The notes under the pieces are model-generated. The model saw only the letters and a list, made by a program, of their open reading frames with translations, did no database searches and had not been told where the DNA came from. Positions 8,833 through 16,996 of a stretch of DNA of 64,000 nt are shown in pieces; positions within the stretch are counted from its first letter, which is position 1, and every line of letters starts with the position of its first letter. The translations under genes were made by a program, and so were the position numbers. The stretch is from Candidatus Obscuribacterales bacterium (GTDB lineage: Bacteria > Cyanobacteriota > Vampirovibrionia > Obscuribacterales > Obscuribacteraceae), in contig JAIETZ010000008.1 of NCBI GenBank assembly GCA_019744775.1, forward strand, positions 37,384-101,383. Direction: 5' to 3'.

Positions 8833-9642
8833 TTAGCGAGGACCTTCATAGGTAAGATCAGTAACGATGTAATTGACGATAAACATAACTGTCATAGACC
8901 AGACAACAGACCGCGTAACGGCATTACCAACATCAGCGGCACCACCTCTGGTGTTTAGTCCGATGGCGCACGAGTAGAAGATAACGATGGCTGCATTGAT
9001 AAACGCCTTTAGAAAGTGCACGAAGAAATCTTGGTCAATCACCATTGCCTTCGCTGAGTCAAGAAATACGCCGAACGAAACGTCAGCGTAAACGAGCGCA
9101 ATAACCATGCCGGCAAAAATACCAATGAACATTGCGTAAATAGAAAGCACGGGCATCATCATCATGGCGCCAACGAATCTTGGCACGACAAGAAATTTTA
9201 TTGGATCTATTCGCATTACTTTCAGCGCATCTATTTGCTCCGAAACATTCATCGTTGTCAGTTCGGCTGCGATGGATGAACCAACTCGTCCGGCAACAAT
9301 GATGGCTGCTGTAATTGGACCAATCTGTCTAATGAGCGCCAGTGAAACAACGCCGCCAATGGCCGATTCGCCGCCAAATTGCACAAGCTGAATAGCAATT
9401 TGCAATGACATGGCAAGACCGGTAAATAGTGCCGTTAAGCTGACAATAAGAAATGATTTGACGCCAATGAAGTACGCTTGGCGAATTGATTCTTGCCAAT
9501 CGATTTGCAATCGCACCAAGTAATAAAAAGTTTTGGCAATGACGATGCCGACTTGTCCGGCTAGACGAACGCCAATACTAACCCAATCTTCAACTAGAAG
9601 ATAAGGACTTGCTGCAAGTTTTTTTGCATCTGATGCTTGCAT
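8833..9642 (-). CDS. MlaE-family permease, second copy
   Basis: 269 residues from ATG 9642 (a longer frame to 9693 overlaps the upstream gene by 47 nt). It has about five to six membrane segments and the family core GRVGSSIAAELTTMNVSEQIDALKV. It is clearly paralogous to the next gene upstream (same core, NTRGGAADVGNAVTRSVVW versus SARGGAEDVGHATTRAVVW). The upstream stop is 4 nt before this start. MlaE proteins normally work as homodimers; two adjacent copies suggest a heterodimer, as with the paired YrbE genes of actinobacterial mce operons. Confidence 0.92.
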   Translation of the reverse strand: MQASDAKKLAASPYLLVEDWVSIGVRLAGQVGIVIAKTFYYLVRLQIDWQESIRQAYFIGVKSFLIVSLTALFTGLAMSLQIAIQLVQFGGESAIGGVVSLALIRQIGPITAAIIVAGRVGSSIAAELTTMNVSEQIDALKVMRIDPIKFLVVPRFVGAMMMMPVLSIYAMFIGIFAGMVIALVYADVSFGVFLDSAKAMVIDQDFFVHFLKAFINAAIVIFYSCAIGLNTRGGAADVGNAVTRSVVWSMTVMFIVNYIVTDLTYEGPR

Positions 9643-9646
9643 TGTT

Positions 9647-10474
9647 TTAACTCGCGTGCATGGGGCTAAGAGCGGTAATAATGTAATTAACAATGAAAAT
9701 AATGGTCATCGTCCAAACAACGGCACGAGTGGTGGCGTGACCAACATCTTCAGCACCGCCCCTTGCGCTCAGACCAATTGAGCAAGAAAAGAAGATGATG
9801 ATAGTGGCAAACACCACTGATTTGACTATGTGTGTAATGAAATCAGTGCCGACCACTGTTTGTTTGACGGAGTCTAAAAATGTTTCCGGAGGGATATTTG
9901 CTTTTACTTGTGCAATGAAAATAGCGCCGCCCAATCCGAGAAACATTGAATAAATGGAAAGTGCAGGCATCATTACCAGTGCCGCAAGAAATCTTGGAAC
10001 AACAAGAAACTGTACGGGGTCAACGCGCATGATTTTCAAAGCATCGATTTGCTCTGATACCACCATGCTGGACAATTCCGCTGCCATCGCTGAACCTACT
10101 CGACCGGCGACCATAACGCCGGCAGTAATTGGTCCTATTTCGCGAATAAGTGCGAGCGCCACAACACCGCCAACAGCAGTGTCGGCTCCAAAAGCTGCCA
10201 ACTCTTTGGAAATTTGCAGAGACATGGCAAAACCGGTAAACAAACCGGTAACGCCGACCACATAAAGCGAACCCAATCCAATCATATTAGCTTGGCGGAA
10301 AGCTTCAGGCAGACTAAGTTCGCCACGAAAGATATAGCGCATTGTCTGCAAGAACATTATTGTGGCTTGTCCCACAAGTTCTAAAACAATGCCAAAGTAT
10401 TTGTCGAGCAACGCAAGAGGGTTGGCGACAGTAATGCCGTTAGGTCTATCCATGGGGATATTCATCGCCATCAT
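9647..10474 (-). CDS. MlaE-family permease, first copy
   Basis: About 275 residues if begun at the Met at 10474 (MMAMNIPMDRP); the frame continues to 10564 but the added 30 residues look non-coding and no ribosome binding site decides the start. Core motif GRVGSAMAAELSSMVVSEQIDALKI and five to six membrane segments mark it as an inner-membrane lipid ABC permease. It is the first gene of the permease-permease-ATPase-MCE operon and is divergent from the gene at 10718. Confidence 0.9.
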   Translation of the reverse strand: MMAMNIPMDRPNGITVANPLALLDKYFGIVLELVGQATIMFLQTMRYIFRGELSLPEAFRQANMIGLGSLYVVGVTGLFTGFAMSLQISKELAAFGADTAVGGVVALALIREIGPITAGVMVAGRVGSAMAAELSSMVVSEQIDALKIMRVDPVQFLVVPRFLAALVMMPALSIYSMFLGLGGAIFIAQVKANIPPETFLDSVKQTVVGTDFITHIVKSVVFATIIIFFSCSIGLSARGGAEDVGHATTRAVVWTMTIIFIVNYIITALSPMHAS

Positions 10475-10717
10475 TGTATTGCTTGTTGGAAAAATTTTCC
10501 CCTGGCTGCCAAGGTGTGGTAGTAAAGAGGTTTGGCACCTCAGTGGGGAAAACCGCCCGGTCAAACCCGCAAACTACCGCCAGATTGGACTTTTTGAAAC
10601 TTGGCATGGTGGTTTTCCCAGTGACTTTTCCCTACCTGAAGCTTAGACTCAATCACCTTGGACTAAGTTCCAAATGACGTCTTTGGCTAGGCGTTGGCAA
10701 ACAAAGGGCGACTCTGA

Positions 10718-11362
10718 ATGAAATCAATGTACGTACGGGATGTTTATAGCGAAAGCGCAATACGCGAAAGCGGATTTGACTCCCGTACAAGTCGCACCCT
10801 TTCCAAGGAAGCCTCTGAATTGGATGAAGAGGCGCGCAAGTATCTCGAGCCCACATTGAACTCTCAAGATAAGCTGGCAATGACCGCCGCTGCCTTTATC
10901 GCCGGGTCGCCCCTGGGTTTCCTTGGCCTCGGCATGACCTTTTTCTTCTGTGATGAAATGGACAATCGCAGGCGCGAAGAATATATGCGCAACATGTCGT
11001 TTAACGATCACCAACAATTTGCTTTTAATGCAATTGCTTTTAGAGCGGCATTGGCGGATGCCAAAGCAAAAGCCAGTGCGATCCCGATTGAATTAACAGG
11101 CGCCGATCGTTTGGTCAGTATTAAACCAAGAAAACTGACATTGGTAAAAGACAACGTCGTAAATATCGACACTCGCCGCGGCAATCGCCCATATTTTGCA
11201 CCGAGCAAAAATTTGCGGGAAGCGAATAAGCTAATTAAGCGCAAAGAATTTTTGGCTGATCAAATTAAGCGTTTGAGCCAAACACAAAACTATCACGCTG
11301 TTTGCCGTCTGGCATCCGAAGTTGAATTGCTGGATAAGGCCATTAAGCGTCTGGGCTACTAG
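10718..11362 (+). CDS. Hypothetical protein with one hydrophobic segment
   Basis: 214 residues, family not recognised. A hydrophobic stretch at about 54-76 (AMTAAAFIAGSPLGFLGLGM) could be one membrane span or hairpin. It is followed by charged, helix-rich sequence with many Lys/Arg (KPRKLTLVKD, LIKRKEFLADQIKRL), probably cytoplasmic coiled coil. The start could also be the Met at 10727. It is followed after 8 nt by the gene at 11371, so the two are likely one transcription unit, divergent from the lipid transporter operon. Confidence 0.7.
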   Translation: MKSMYVRDVYSESAIRESGFDSRTSRTLSKEASELDEEARKYLEPTLNSQDKLAMTAAAFIAGSPLGFLGLGMTFFFCDEMDNRRREEYMRNMSFNDHQQFAFNAIAFRAALADAKAKASAIPIELTGADRLVSIKPRKLTLVKDNVVNIDTRRGNRPYFAPSKNLREANKLIKRKEFLADQIKRLSQTQNYHAVCRLASEVELLDKAIKRLGY

Positions 11363-11370
11363 GTGTTGCC

Positions 11371-12096
11371 TTGAGAGAATTTAACGAGTCAGCATCTCAT
11401 AAAAGAACAGTTGCCGACGGATTCGTTCGCGAAATTTTCAGTCAGGTGGATGAATACAAGGAAATTTCCCGCGGCAAGAGCTGTCATTCAGGTGCTGGAA
11501 AAGACTGTACAGAGACATTGAAAAACGTCTTTGACCGTTATGCTCCGGCTCCGGATTCGGAATGCAAAAAGGTTGTAGTGGATAAGCAGCAATTCTTGGA
11601 CGACTTGAAAAAGGAAAGCGCTACATTTGCAGCAAAGCTAACACCTCTGCTTAGTTGGGTGGACAAAATCACAGTTGATGGCGATGTTATTGACTTGCAC
11701 TTTGATTGCAAGCGAGAGAAAGATAAGCCGCAATGGTTGAGAGAAGGTACACTGGCGGCCGACATTTCTACTCACGGACTTTTCATTCCGGAACACTTAC
11801 GCTGTCAATTTGTAACTGTAGACGGAAAGACGCACTTAACCGGTCTTAAGGGATTGGAGATACCGGTGACTGTAGCTGATGTACCAATAAACATCGACAA
11901 GATTGCTCTACGTAGTGCTCGTATATCTGTTGTCGGCGATCGTCTCTGCTTTGAAATTTTAGCTAAAAATCCCGCGCCTTTCTTAGGCAAATTCCTACCT
12001 AAGCATAGACAAAGGCCGGATCCCATACCGTCCGTTGTGTACGTAGACGACGAAGGCAATCTAGAAATGCGCGAGACCTGGCGCAAGCCGGAGTAG
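11371..12096 (+). CDS. Hypothetical protein, TTG start
   Basis: 241 residues, apparently from a TTG codon 8 nt after the preceding stop; no better start is obvious. No signal peptide or membrane span. Residues about 95-210 alternate beta-rich segments (ITVDGDVIDLHFDC, ARISVVGDRLCFEIL), suggesting a compact beta domain, after an acidic N-terminal half with paired Cys (KSCHSGAGKDC). I do not recognise a family. Co-transcription with the 10718 gene is likely. Confidence 0.65.
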   Translation: MREFNESASHKRTVADGFVREIFSQVDEYKEISRGKSCHSGAGKDCTETLKNVFDRYAPAPDSECKKVVVDKQQFLDDLKKESATFAAKLTPLLSWVDKITVDGDVIDLHFDCKREKDKPQWLREGTLAADISTHGLFIPEHLRCQFVTVDGKTHLTGLKGLEIPVTVADVPINIDKIALRSARISVVGDRLCFEILAKNPAPFLGKFLPKHRQRPDPIPSVVYVDDEGNLEMRETWRKPE

Positions 12097-12119
12097 TAGT
12101 ATCATTGTCATGCTCGTTT

Positions 12120-12142
12120 GTAGGGGCGCATTGCATGCGCCC
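12120..12142 (+). repeat. REP-like palindrome, copy 2
   Basis: GTAG followed by GGGCGCAT-TGC-ATGCGCCC, plus orientation, between convergent genes. Confidence 0.85.
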
Positions 12143-12240
12143 TTGTTCGGAATGTCAACGCAAGTTGGTTATGCTACATTGGATAGTAAGAGGTTGGAAA
12201 AAGAGAAGGGTTTACATCGTAAATCCTTCTCGATGACGGA

Positions 12241-12489
12241 CTAGGATTTGTCGCGATATCTTTCCAGTCGCTCGCTTTCAATTTGAGCGTAGTTATCTAT
12301 GGCATGCTGGTACTTTTGTTCCAGCTTGTCTTGAAGTCCGGCTTCTTCGATTACTTGGTGCATTATTTCGAGGTTGTGCCATACATGCACTTCAGTTGCG
12401 TCCATTTTCGATCGGTTAACAGCTAGTTGGAAATCGGCGTGTTTGCGATTGAAGAGTTGAAACCAGTTTGATCTTCCTAAAATTGGCAT
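12241..12489 (-). CDS. Small charged protein, last gene of nine-gene operon
   Basis: 82 residues from ATG 12489 behind AGAGGATATAACT; an open frame extending to 12720 is only overlap with the ATPase gene. No signal peptide or membrane span. The sequence is helical and charged (DKLEQKYQHAIDNYAQIESERLERYRDKS), probably a short coiled coil. Family unknown. It follows the AAA+ ATPase by 19 nt and may be an adaptor or partner of it; that is inference from position only. Confidence 0.75.
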   Translation of the reverse strand: MPILGRSNWFQLFNRKHADFQLAVNRSKMDATEVHVWHNLEIMHQVIEEAGLQDKLEQKYQHAIDNYAQIESERLERYRDKS

Positions 12490-12508
12490 AGTTATATCCT
12501 CTTGTGAC

Positions 12509-14341
12509 TTACGGTTTGGTCTTCGATGAAGCGGCAAATTCGAAAAGCTCTTGCAGTTTGGAATTATCGAATTGGGCGTATCTGAAAAGGAAGTAAGGCA
12601 CGTTCCCGCCGCCCTTGTAGGCGTCGCGATATTGTTTGCAGTGTGCCATTCCCTCTTCGAAGATCTCCCGCGCTTTCTCACGTTGTCCCGAGCATGTATA
12701 GGTAATTCCAAGATTCCCATAAATCGTGGGCAGCTCTGTAAGCTCGTTGATGTTATCCGCAGTTGTTGCCTGTCGACGTTCGCTGAGTGCTCTTATGTAT
12801 GAGGCTATTTCCTGCCGCTGATCTCCTTTTTTGGCATAATACAGTGCCAATCGATTGTAGAGTTGGGCAAGTCTCAGGCTGTGAGTGCCGTTGGTTGATT
12901 GCAAAATCGCAATTGCTGCTTGCAAATTTGATATTGCTAGATCAATTAAGTTTGCGTTGTGGTCTTTTGTTGCTTGTTCCCACAGCTTTCGAGCTTCGAT
13001 CACTTCCTTCGTCTCTTGTGGTTGTGACTGAGTGACCGGATTGGTCTGAGTTGCCGCATTTGTGTTGCCGGAAATAGTGAATGACAGGCGATCGCCTTCC
13101 TTGTGGGTGACTGAAACTGTCTGTCCGCAACCGATTGCATTGTTGATGATGCCGGTGCCTAAGGGCGCGCTTAGGTGTTTGTTAAGCACGCGCTTAAGAT
13201 TGGACACGTTGCCCTTGCTCTTAAGAGCTTCGCTGAGTACAAACTCTCTTGCGCTTGCATCTATTTCAAGATCGAATTTCCTTTCGCCCAAACTGCTGTG
13301 CAAATGTTTTTCCAGATCGGTAATTTCCACATCGACAATTTTTCTCATGCTTTCGCGTGTGAGGTGAGAGAAAACCACCAGCGCGTCGATTCGATTGCGA
13401 AACTCCGGAAGGAACCGTTCTTTCATGCATTTATCGATTAGAGAGCCGATTTTGGACTCGTTCAAGACCTCTGGTTCTGTTGCACCTAGTCCTATAGGTC
13501 TAGACATTTCCTTTTCAACACGATCCATGCCTAGGTTGCTGGTCATGATGAATATGCATTGACCGTAGTCCACCTTTTGGTTGTTGCCCATGGTGGCATT
13601 TGCAACGTCCAGAATAGACAAGAAGAGCTGAAAGAACTCGGTGCAGGCTTTCTCTATCTCGTCAATCAGCACAATCGTCACATTGGCACTTGATCCCTTT
13701 CGTGAAGTGATGAGGTTGTGGGATGAAAGCAATGCTGATGTATCCATCACGCCTTCCGGTATTTTTTCGTTGGGTTTTTGATAACCTACCCATTGAGCGG
13801 AGGCGCCGACAAGCTTTGTAAGGTTTGCCTTATCGATGTAGTCGCCGCCGTCAACTTTTATGTAGGCATCTCGTCGCCCATGAAAATACTCGGCTAATCT
13901 CTGGGCACAAAGAGTTTTTCCAACACGCGACGGGCCGGCGAACATCAATGTGCAAATTGGCTTATTGAGATCGCGAATCGGATTGAGATGTGCTCTGTAG
14001 GCGCCTACAAGTGCTTCAATTGCCTTGGGTTGGCCGATAATTCGCTCGCTGAGCCATTCTGCGAATTGTGTTTCTTTTTCGCTTGGTTGGTATAGGTCGA
14101 CCTCTCTAGGCTCACAAATTTGTGGCAGCGGAGGAGGAGTTATCACAGCAGCCGAATCAATAGTTGTCAACTCGCTTATTTCTGGAGCTGTTACGGCAAT
14201 TTCCGCAGGTACGTCCGGTTCAGCCTCTGCAGTGCTGTCTCCGTTGGGATTTGGACTTGGCGGTGGAGCCGTTGTAGCTTCTATTTTCTCGGCGCTCTTA
14301 GTTGTCCTCTTTTTGAGGAGCATTCTGATTAACTGGAGCAT
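12509..14341 (-). CDS. Hsp100 D2-type AAA+ ATPase with TPR tail
   Basis: 610 residues from ATG 14341 (AGGTG 6 nt upstream; ATG 14350 is an alternative). Numbered from 14350: Pro/Glu-rich linker 25-90; AAA+ core 95-340 with Walker A GPSRVGKT (139-146), aromatic pore segment WVGY (187-190), Walker B IVLIDE (226-231), sensor 1 MTSN (269-272) and FLPEFRNRID (313-322), all typical of ClpA/ClpB second AAA domains; then a D2-small domain. Residues about 450-600 are TPR-like repeats. It has neither the Clp N-domain nor the first AAA module. Expected role is ATP-driven protein remodelling with TPR-mediated targeting. No ClpP-docking loop is evident. Confidence 0.88.
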   Translation of the reverse strand: MLQLIRMLLKKRTTKSAEKIEATTAPPPSPNPNGDSTAEAEPDVPAEIAVTAPEISELTTIDSAAVITPPPLPQICEPREVDLYQPSEKETQFAEWLSERIIGQPKAIEALVGAYRAHLNPIRDLNKPICTLMFAGPSRVGKTLCAQRLAEYFHGRRDAYIKVDGGDYIDKANLTKLVGASAQWVGYQKPNEKIPEGVMDTSALLSSHNLITSRKGSSANVTIVLIDEIEKACTEFFQLFLSILDVANATMGNNQKVDYGQCIFIMTSNLGMDRVEKEMSRPIGLGATEPEVLNESKIGSLIDKCMKERFLPEFRNRIDALVVFSHLTRESMRKIVDVEITDLEKHLHSSLGERKFDLEIDASAREFVLSEALKSKGNVSNLKRVLNKHLSAPLGTGIINNAIGCGQTVSVTHKEGDRLSFTISGNTNAATQTNPVTQSQPQETKEVIEARKLWEQATKDHNANLIDLAISNLQAAIAILQSTNGTHSLRLAQLYNRLALYYAKKGDQRQEIASYIRALSERRQATTADNINELTELPTIYGNLGITYTCSGQREKAREIFEEGMAHCKQYRDAYKGGGNVPYFLFRYAQFDNSKLQELFEFAASSKTKP

Positions 14342-14375
14342 AGTAGTCACCTGTCTTAATCGTTGAATTACTTTG

Positions 14376-14412
14376 AAAACAAGCGGCGAAGCACTTTGCC
14401 TCGCCGCTTGTT
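14376..14412 (-). terminator. Intercistronic hairpin before the Hsp100-TPR gene
   Basis: Stem ACAAGCGGCGA/TCGCCGCTTGT (14379-14389, 14401-14411), then TTTTC on the minus strand. It follows the Cys-rich gene and lies 37 nt from the next start, too close for a separate promoter. Confidence 0.7.
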
Positions 14413-14440
14413 GTGGTTGCGTTGGATTGAGGGATTGCTT

Positions 14441-14701
14441 CTACGTCAGGTCGGAAGCCGGTAAAGGACTACCGAGAACTTCGTCTGTAAAAGTATCTTC
14501 CTCTACAAGGATTTCGCGCGTGCATGTTTGGCAGCGCCCCATGGCTTTACTACAGGTGCTACAGAGTTGCTGTGACCCTTTAGTGCAGGCATGAGTGCAT
14601 TGTCCTGCATTGCTCGATTGAGAATCGCATGTGCAATTCTTGTGTGAGCAAGGCGGACACGACATAGTGTCGGGTTTTGATTTGCAATTTTTGCAATTCA
14701 T
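14441..14701 (-). CDS. Cys-rich small protein, probable zinc binding
   Basis: 86 residues from ATG 14701, chosen because GAAGGAG lies upstream; the frame continues to 14797 only by overlapping the Pth-like gene. It holds about fourteen Cys, arranged as CxxC pairs (NCKNCK, SCPPCSHKNCTC, LCSTCSK, RCQTC), which suggests two to three treble-clef or zinc-ribbon sites. The C-terminus is acidic. Family not recognised. It overlaps or abuts the Pth-like gene and belongs to the same operon. Confidence 0.8.
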   Translation of the reverse strand: MNCKNCKSKPDTMSCPPCSHKNCTCDSQSSNAGQCTHACTKGSQQLCSTCSKAMGRCQTCTREILVEEDTFTDEVLGSPLPASDLT

Positions 14702-14715
14702 AAACGCGTACTCCT

Positions 14716-15321
14716 TCATTGGTTGTTGGTCTTGTTTGCCGCACGTTCGACGCCTTCGCTCACCCACAACTTGATTGCTGTGGCAGCCGAGTTGCAAGCT
14801 TGCATCATGATGTCCAAATCATTGCCTTCAATTTCGGTGAGAGCAAATGTTTTGAAGTCACGATTGGCGGGTGGCGGACCGACTGGAATGCGCAGTCTCG
14901 CAAAACGAGCATTGTCTAGGCATTCCGATACCGATGCGACTCCATTGTGGTGGAGTCTACTTTTCTTGTAGACGAGATTCACTCTCGTGCCGGACATCTC
15001 GATTTCGTCGTAAGCGACTATCAAGTTGTCCGGTGTTGGATTGATGTTGTAATGGTTGATCACGGCTTTGACAGGAATACCGGATGAATTCATTCCGGCA
15101 ATTCCTGAATTTGGCTTGACCAACAAAACGGGAACAGCATCAATATGCACAGCCGCTAATTCTGCTTGCAACAGTTCGCAAGCGAAAAACTGTGTGTCCA
15201 ATGACAAAGCCACTTTCTCAATTGCAAAGAAGCCTGCATTGTGTCTGGTGTACTCGTACTGTTGTCCGAAGTTTCCCAAACCCGCTACTACTTTGGCGGG
15301 TTTGAATTCTAGAATGTTCAT
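14716..15321 (-). CDS. Peptidyl-tRNA hydrolase family protein
   Basis: 201 residues, standard Pth size. The N-terminal GLGNFGQQYEYTRHNAGF carries the catalytic His. The region LIVAYDEIEMSGTRV holds the conserved Asp, and KSRLHHNGVASV matches the family GGHNGxxS loop but has HHNG. True Pth releases peptides from peptidyl-tRNA dropped by ribosomes. This copy is divergent and sits in an operon of unknown proteins rather than with rplY or ychF, so it may be a specialised paralogue; if it is the only copy in the genome, it would be the housekeeping enzyme. Ribosome binding site GGAGG. Confidence 0.82.
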   Translation of the reverse strand: MNILEFKPAKVVAGLGNFGQQYEYTRHNAGFFAIEKVALSLDTQFFACELLQAELAAVHIDAVPVLLVKPNSGIAGMNSSGIPVKAVINHYNINPTPDNLIVAYDEIEMSGTRVNLVYKKSRLHHNGVASVSECLDNARFARLRIPVGPPPANRDFKTFALTEIEGNDLDIMMQACNSAATAIKLWVSEGVERAANKTNNQ

Positions 15322-15334
15322 CTGGGCCTCCGCG

Positions 15335-15832
15335 CTATTTTGATTGGATGGGCATAATTGGAATGACTGCTACGTTCTCGTTGTTTTCTTTGTTGAATGC
15401 TTCGATGCGAGGAATGGCATTTATTGTTTCTCTCACGTCAATGCAAACGATAGCCGTTGCTTGCTTGAGCAATTCAATTTGATGCGGCAATATGCTTCGC
15501 ACTTGCAGCACGCCGGGAATTGCGTACAAATCGACAAATCGCTTGTCAGTGAGTGGGTTGTGAATTGATGAATTCATTTCTTCACGGTTGTTTCTGAAAT
15601 GCGCAATTGCATCCTTTGACATGAGAGCTGTTAGCTGCTCCTCGACATCGTCAAAGTGAGCGCCAATCAAATTACGGAAGGATTCCGGATAAAGCTGAAT
15701 GCCAGACCAGAGATCGCCAACCGTGTCGAAGTTTAGCGCTTCAATTGAGTCGACTATTTCGCTGCCGACAAAGTGCGTGATGCGAGGATCTGCAAGTGGG
15801 GTCATCGCATCAAGGGTGTTCAATTCGTTCAT
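15335..15832 (-). CDS. Unknown protein sharing a domain with 58763 gene
   Basis: 165 residues from ATG behind GGAGATC. No signal peptide or membrane span. Residues about 22-73 (VGSEIVDSIEALNFDTVGDL... PESFRNLI... DDVEEQLTALM) align well with the C-terminal part of the thioredoxin-fold protein at 58763-59692 (DALLGLGHHTVESL... PEALRPYL... DEVGPKLKAMI). I infer a shared all-helical domain resembling helix-hairpin-helix or half a Clp N-repeat. The C-terminal half has beta-like segments (AIVCIDV, VAVIPIMP). It lies 13 nt upstream of the Pth-like gene. Confidence 0.78.
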   Translation of the reverse strand: MNELNTLDAMTPLADPRITHFVGSEIVDSIEALNFDTVGDLWSGIQLYPESFRNLIGAHFDDVEEQLTALMSKDAIAHFRNNREEMNSSIHNPLTDKRFVDLYAIPGVLQVRSILPHQIELLKQATAIVCIDVRETINAIPRIEAFNKENNENVAVIPIMPIQSK

Positions 15833-15854
15833 GGTCGTGATCTCCGGTAGAGTG

Positions 15855-16151
15855 TTATTTGTTTTGCTCTTTTTGCAGGCGAGCCTTGATGCTGGGATAG
15901 ATCATCGCGGCGATAAGTCCGGTGGCGGCAATGTGCGCCAGCACAATTGCCCCAATAACTTCTGGTGAGAAGCTATAGACTAGCGGCAATTCTCTCTTGA
16001 TGCCGAAAAAGAGCGCGATGGCAATTGGCATGGTGAGGATGAGAAGTTTGTGTCTGCCGAGCTTGAGCCAGAGCGGGACGCCGATCAACAGTGTGCCAAT
16101 GAAGGCGAATGTGATGCTTGCGAAGTCAATTAGGAGTGTAGGTATATCCAT
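15855..16151 (-). CDS. Small membrane protein, three spans
   Basis: 98 residues from ATG 16151 (GGAGAATAAGCAC upstream). The frame extends to 16295 only by overlapping the upstream gene. Three hydrophobic segments (about 8-30, 36-53, 62-85) and a basic C-terminus (SIKARLQKEQNK). Family unknown. It follows the previous gene by 4 nt, so translation is probably coupled. It is one of three consecutive small membrane proteins in this operon. Confidence 0.8.
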   Translation of the reverse strand: MDIPTLLIDFASITFAFIGTLLIGVPLWLKLGRHKLLILTMPIAIALFFGIKRELPLVYSFSPEVIGAIVLAHIAATGLIAAMIYPSIKARLQKEQNK

Positions 16152-16155
16152 GTGC

Positions 16156-16503
16156 TTATTCTCCGCGTTGTGAAAGCAATTCTTTTTCGAGGTCTTTGCG
16201 TGCTTTGTCTTTAACCCATTTGGCAATGATTGAGCACACGATTGTTCCTCCACAAACGTGGAGAATGAAGAAGCCGGGAAATACTTGTGCATCAAAGACG
16301 CTTACGAGATTGACGCCAGGTAGAAGTATTGCCATTGAAGCTAGTGTTGCTGTGGTTAGTACAGGAATGGCATATTCGCCGAGTTTGCTCCAGGCAAATA
16401 CACCAACTCTCAGAACTGCAACGAATGCAACAGTCAAAGCCGCGAAGCCGGCAACATAGGGAGCGGCTTCGACAGCTGACTTAATGAGTATTGATGGATC
16501 CAT
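16156..16503 (-). CDS. Small membrane protein, three spans
   Basis: 115 residues from ATG 16503 behind GGAGAAAAAAT. Hydrophobic segments lie at about 13-35, 45-66 and 73-93, followed by a charged tail (WVKDKARKDLEKELL). Its layout resembles the downstream 98-residue protein (three spans then a basic or charged C-terminus), so the two may be distant paralogues or subunits of one complex; similarity is by topology only. No recognised family. Confidence 0.8.
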   Translation of the reverse strand: MDPSILIKSAVEAAPYVAGFAALTVAFVAVLRVGVFAWSKLGEYAIPVLTTATLASMAILLPGVNLVSVFDAQVFPGFFILHVCGGTIVCSIIAKWVKDKARKDLEKELLSQRGE

Positions 16504-16570
16504 ATTTTTTCTCCGAGATTTGTTATGTCGTTGTGTGTGACTTAGTCCAACTGGACTAACATGTGGCTCC

Positions 16571-16996
16571 TCAGCCTTTCTTTTGTGGTTTCCAGGCTGG
16601 CTTCAGGGCATCGCGTTTGCGTTGGATGTGCTGGATGTATGCCTCAAGTGAACGCCAGGCAATGCCCACTGTTAGAGCCTCGGCACTGGCTACTTCCAGG
16701 AATGTCAGATCGGGAACGAATGCGAGCATGCTGAAATTGAGCACAACAGCACCAATGCCATATGCCACAACAATCATCGGCGCGAAAGCATCGAAGCTTT
16801 GCAGTCCAAATCTGACAATATTTTTGCCGACTGCTTTTAGATTGAAGTCGGCGGCTTTGGCGTTTTTCGCGCAGTCCAACAGCAACTCAATTCCATAACT
16901 GAGAACACGTGCAACTGCTCGCAAGGCATGCACGCCGATAAAAATTGCGGATGCCAGATAAGTGACATCCGCGAGAGTTCTAATAGAGTCGAACAT
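16571..16996 (-). CDS. Membrane protein in S41 operon
   Basis: 141 residues from ATG 16996 behind GGAGGTTCACCCT. Two to three hydrophobic segments (about 10-35, 70-100, possibly 103-118) and a basic C-terminus (RKRDALKPAWKPQKKG). The start overlaps the end of the S41 peptidase gene by 17 nt, which implies translational coupling and a common function. Family not recognised. Confidence 0.8.
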   Translation of the reverse strand: MFDSIRTLADVTYLASAIFIGVHALRAVARVLSYGIELLLDCAKNAKAADFNLKAVGKNIVRFGLQSFDAFAPMIVVAYGIGAVVLNFSMLAFVPDLTFLEVASAEALTVGIAWRSLEAYIQHIQRKRDALKPAWKPQKKG

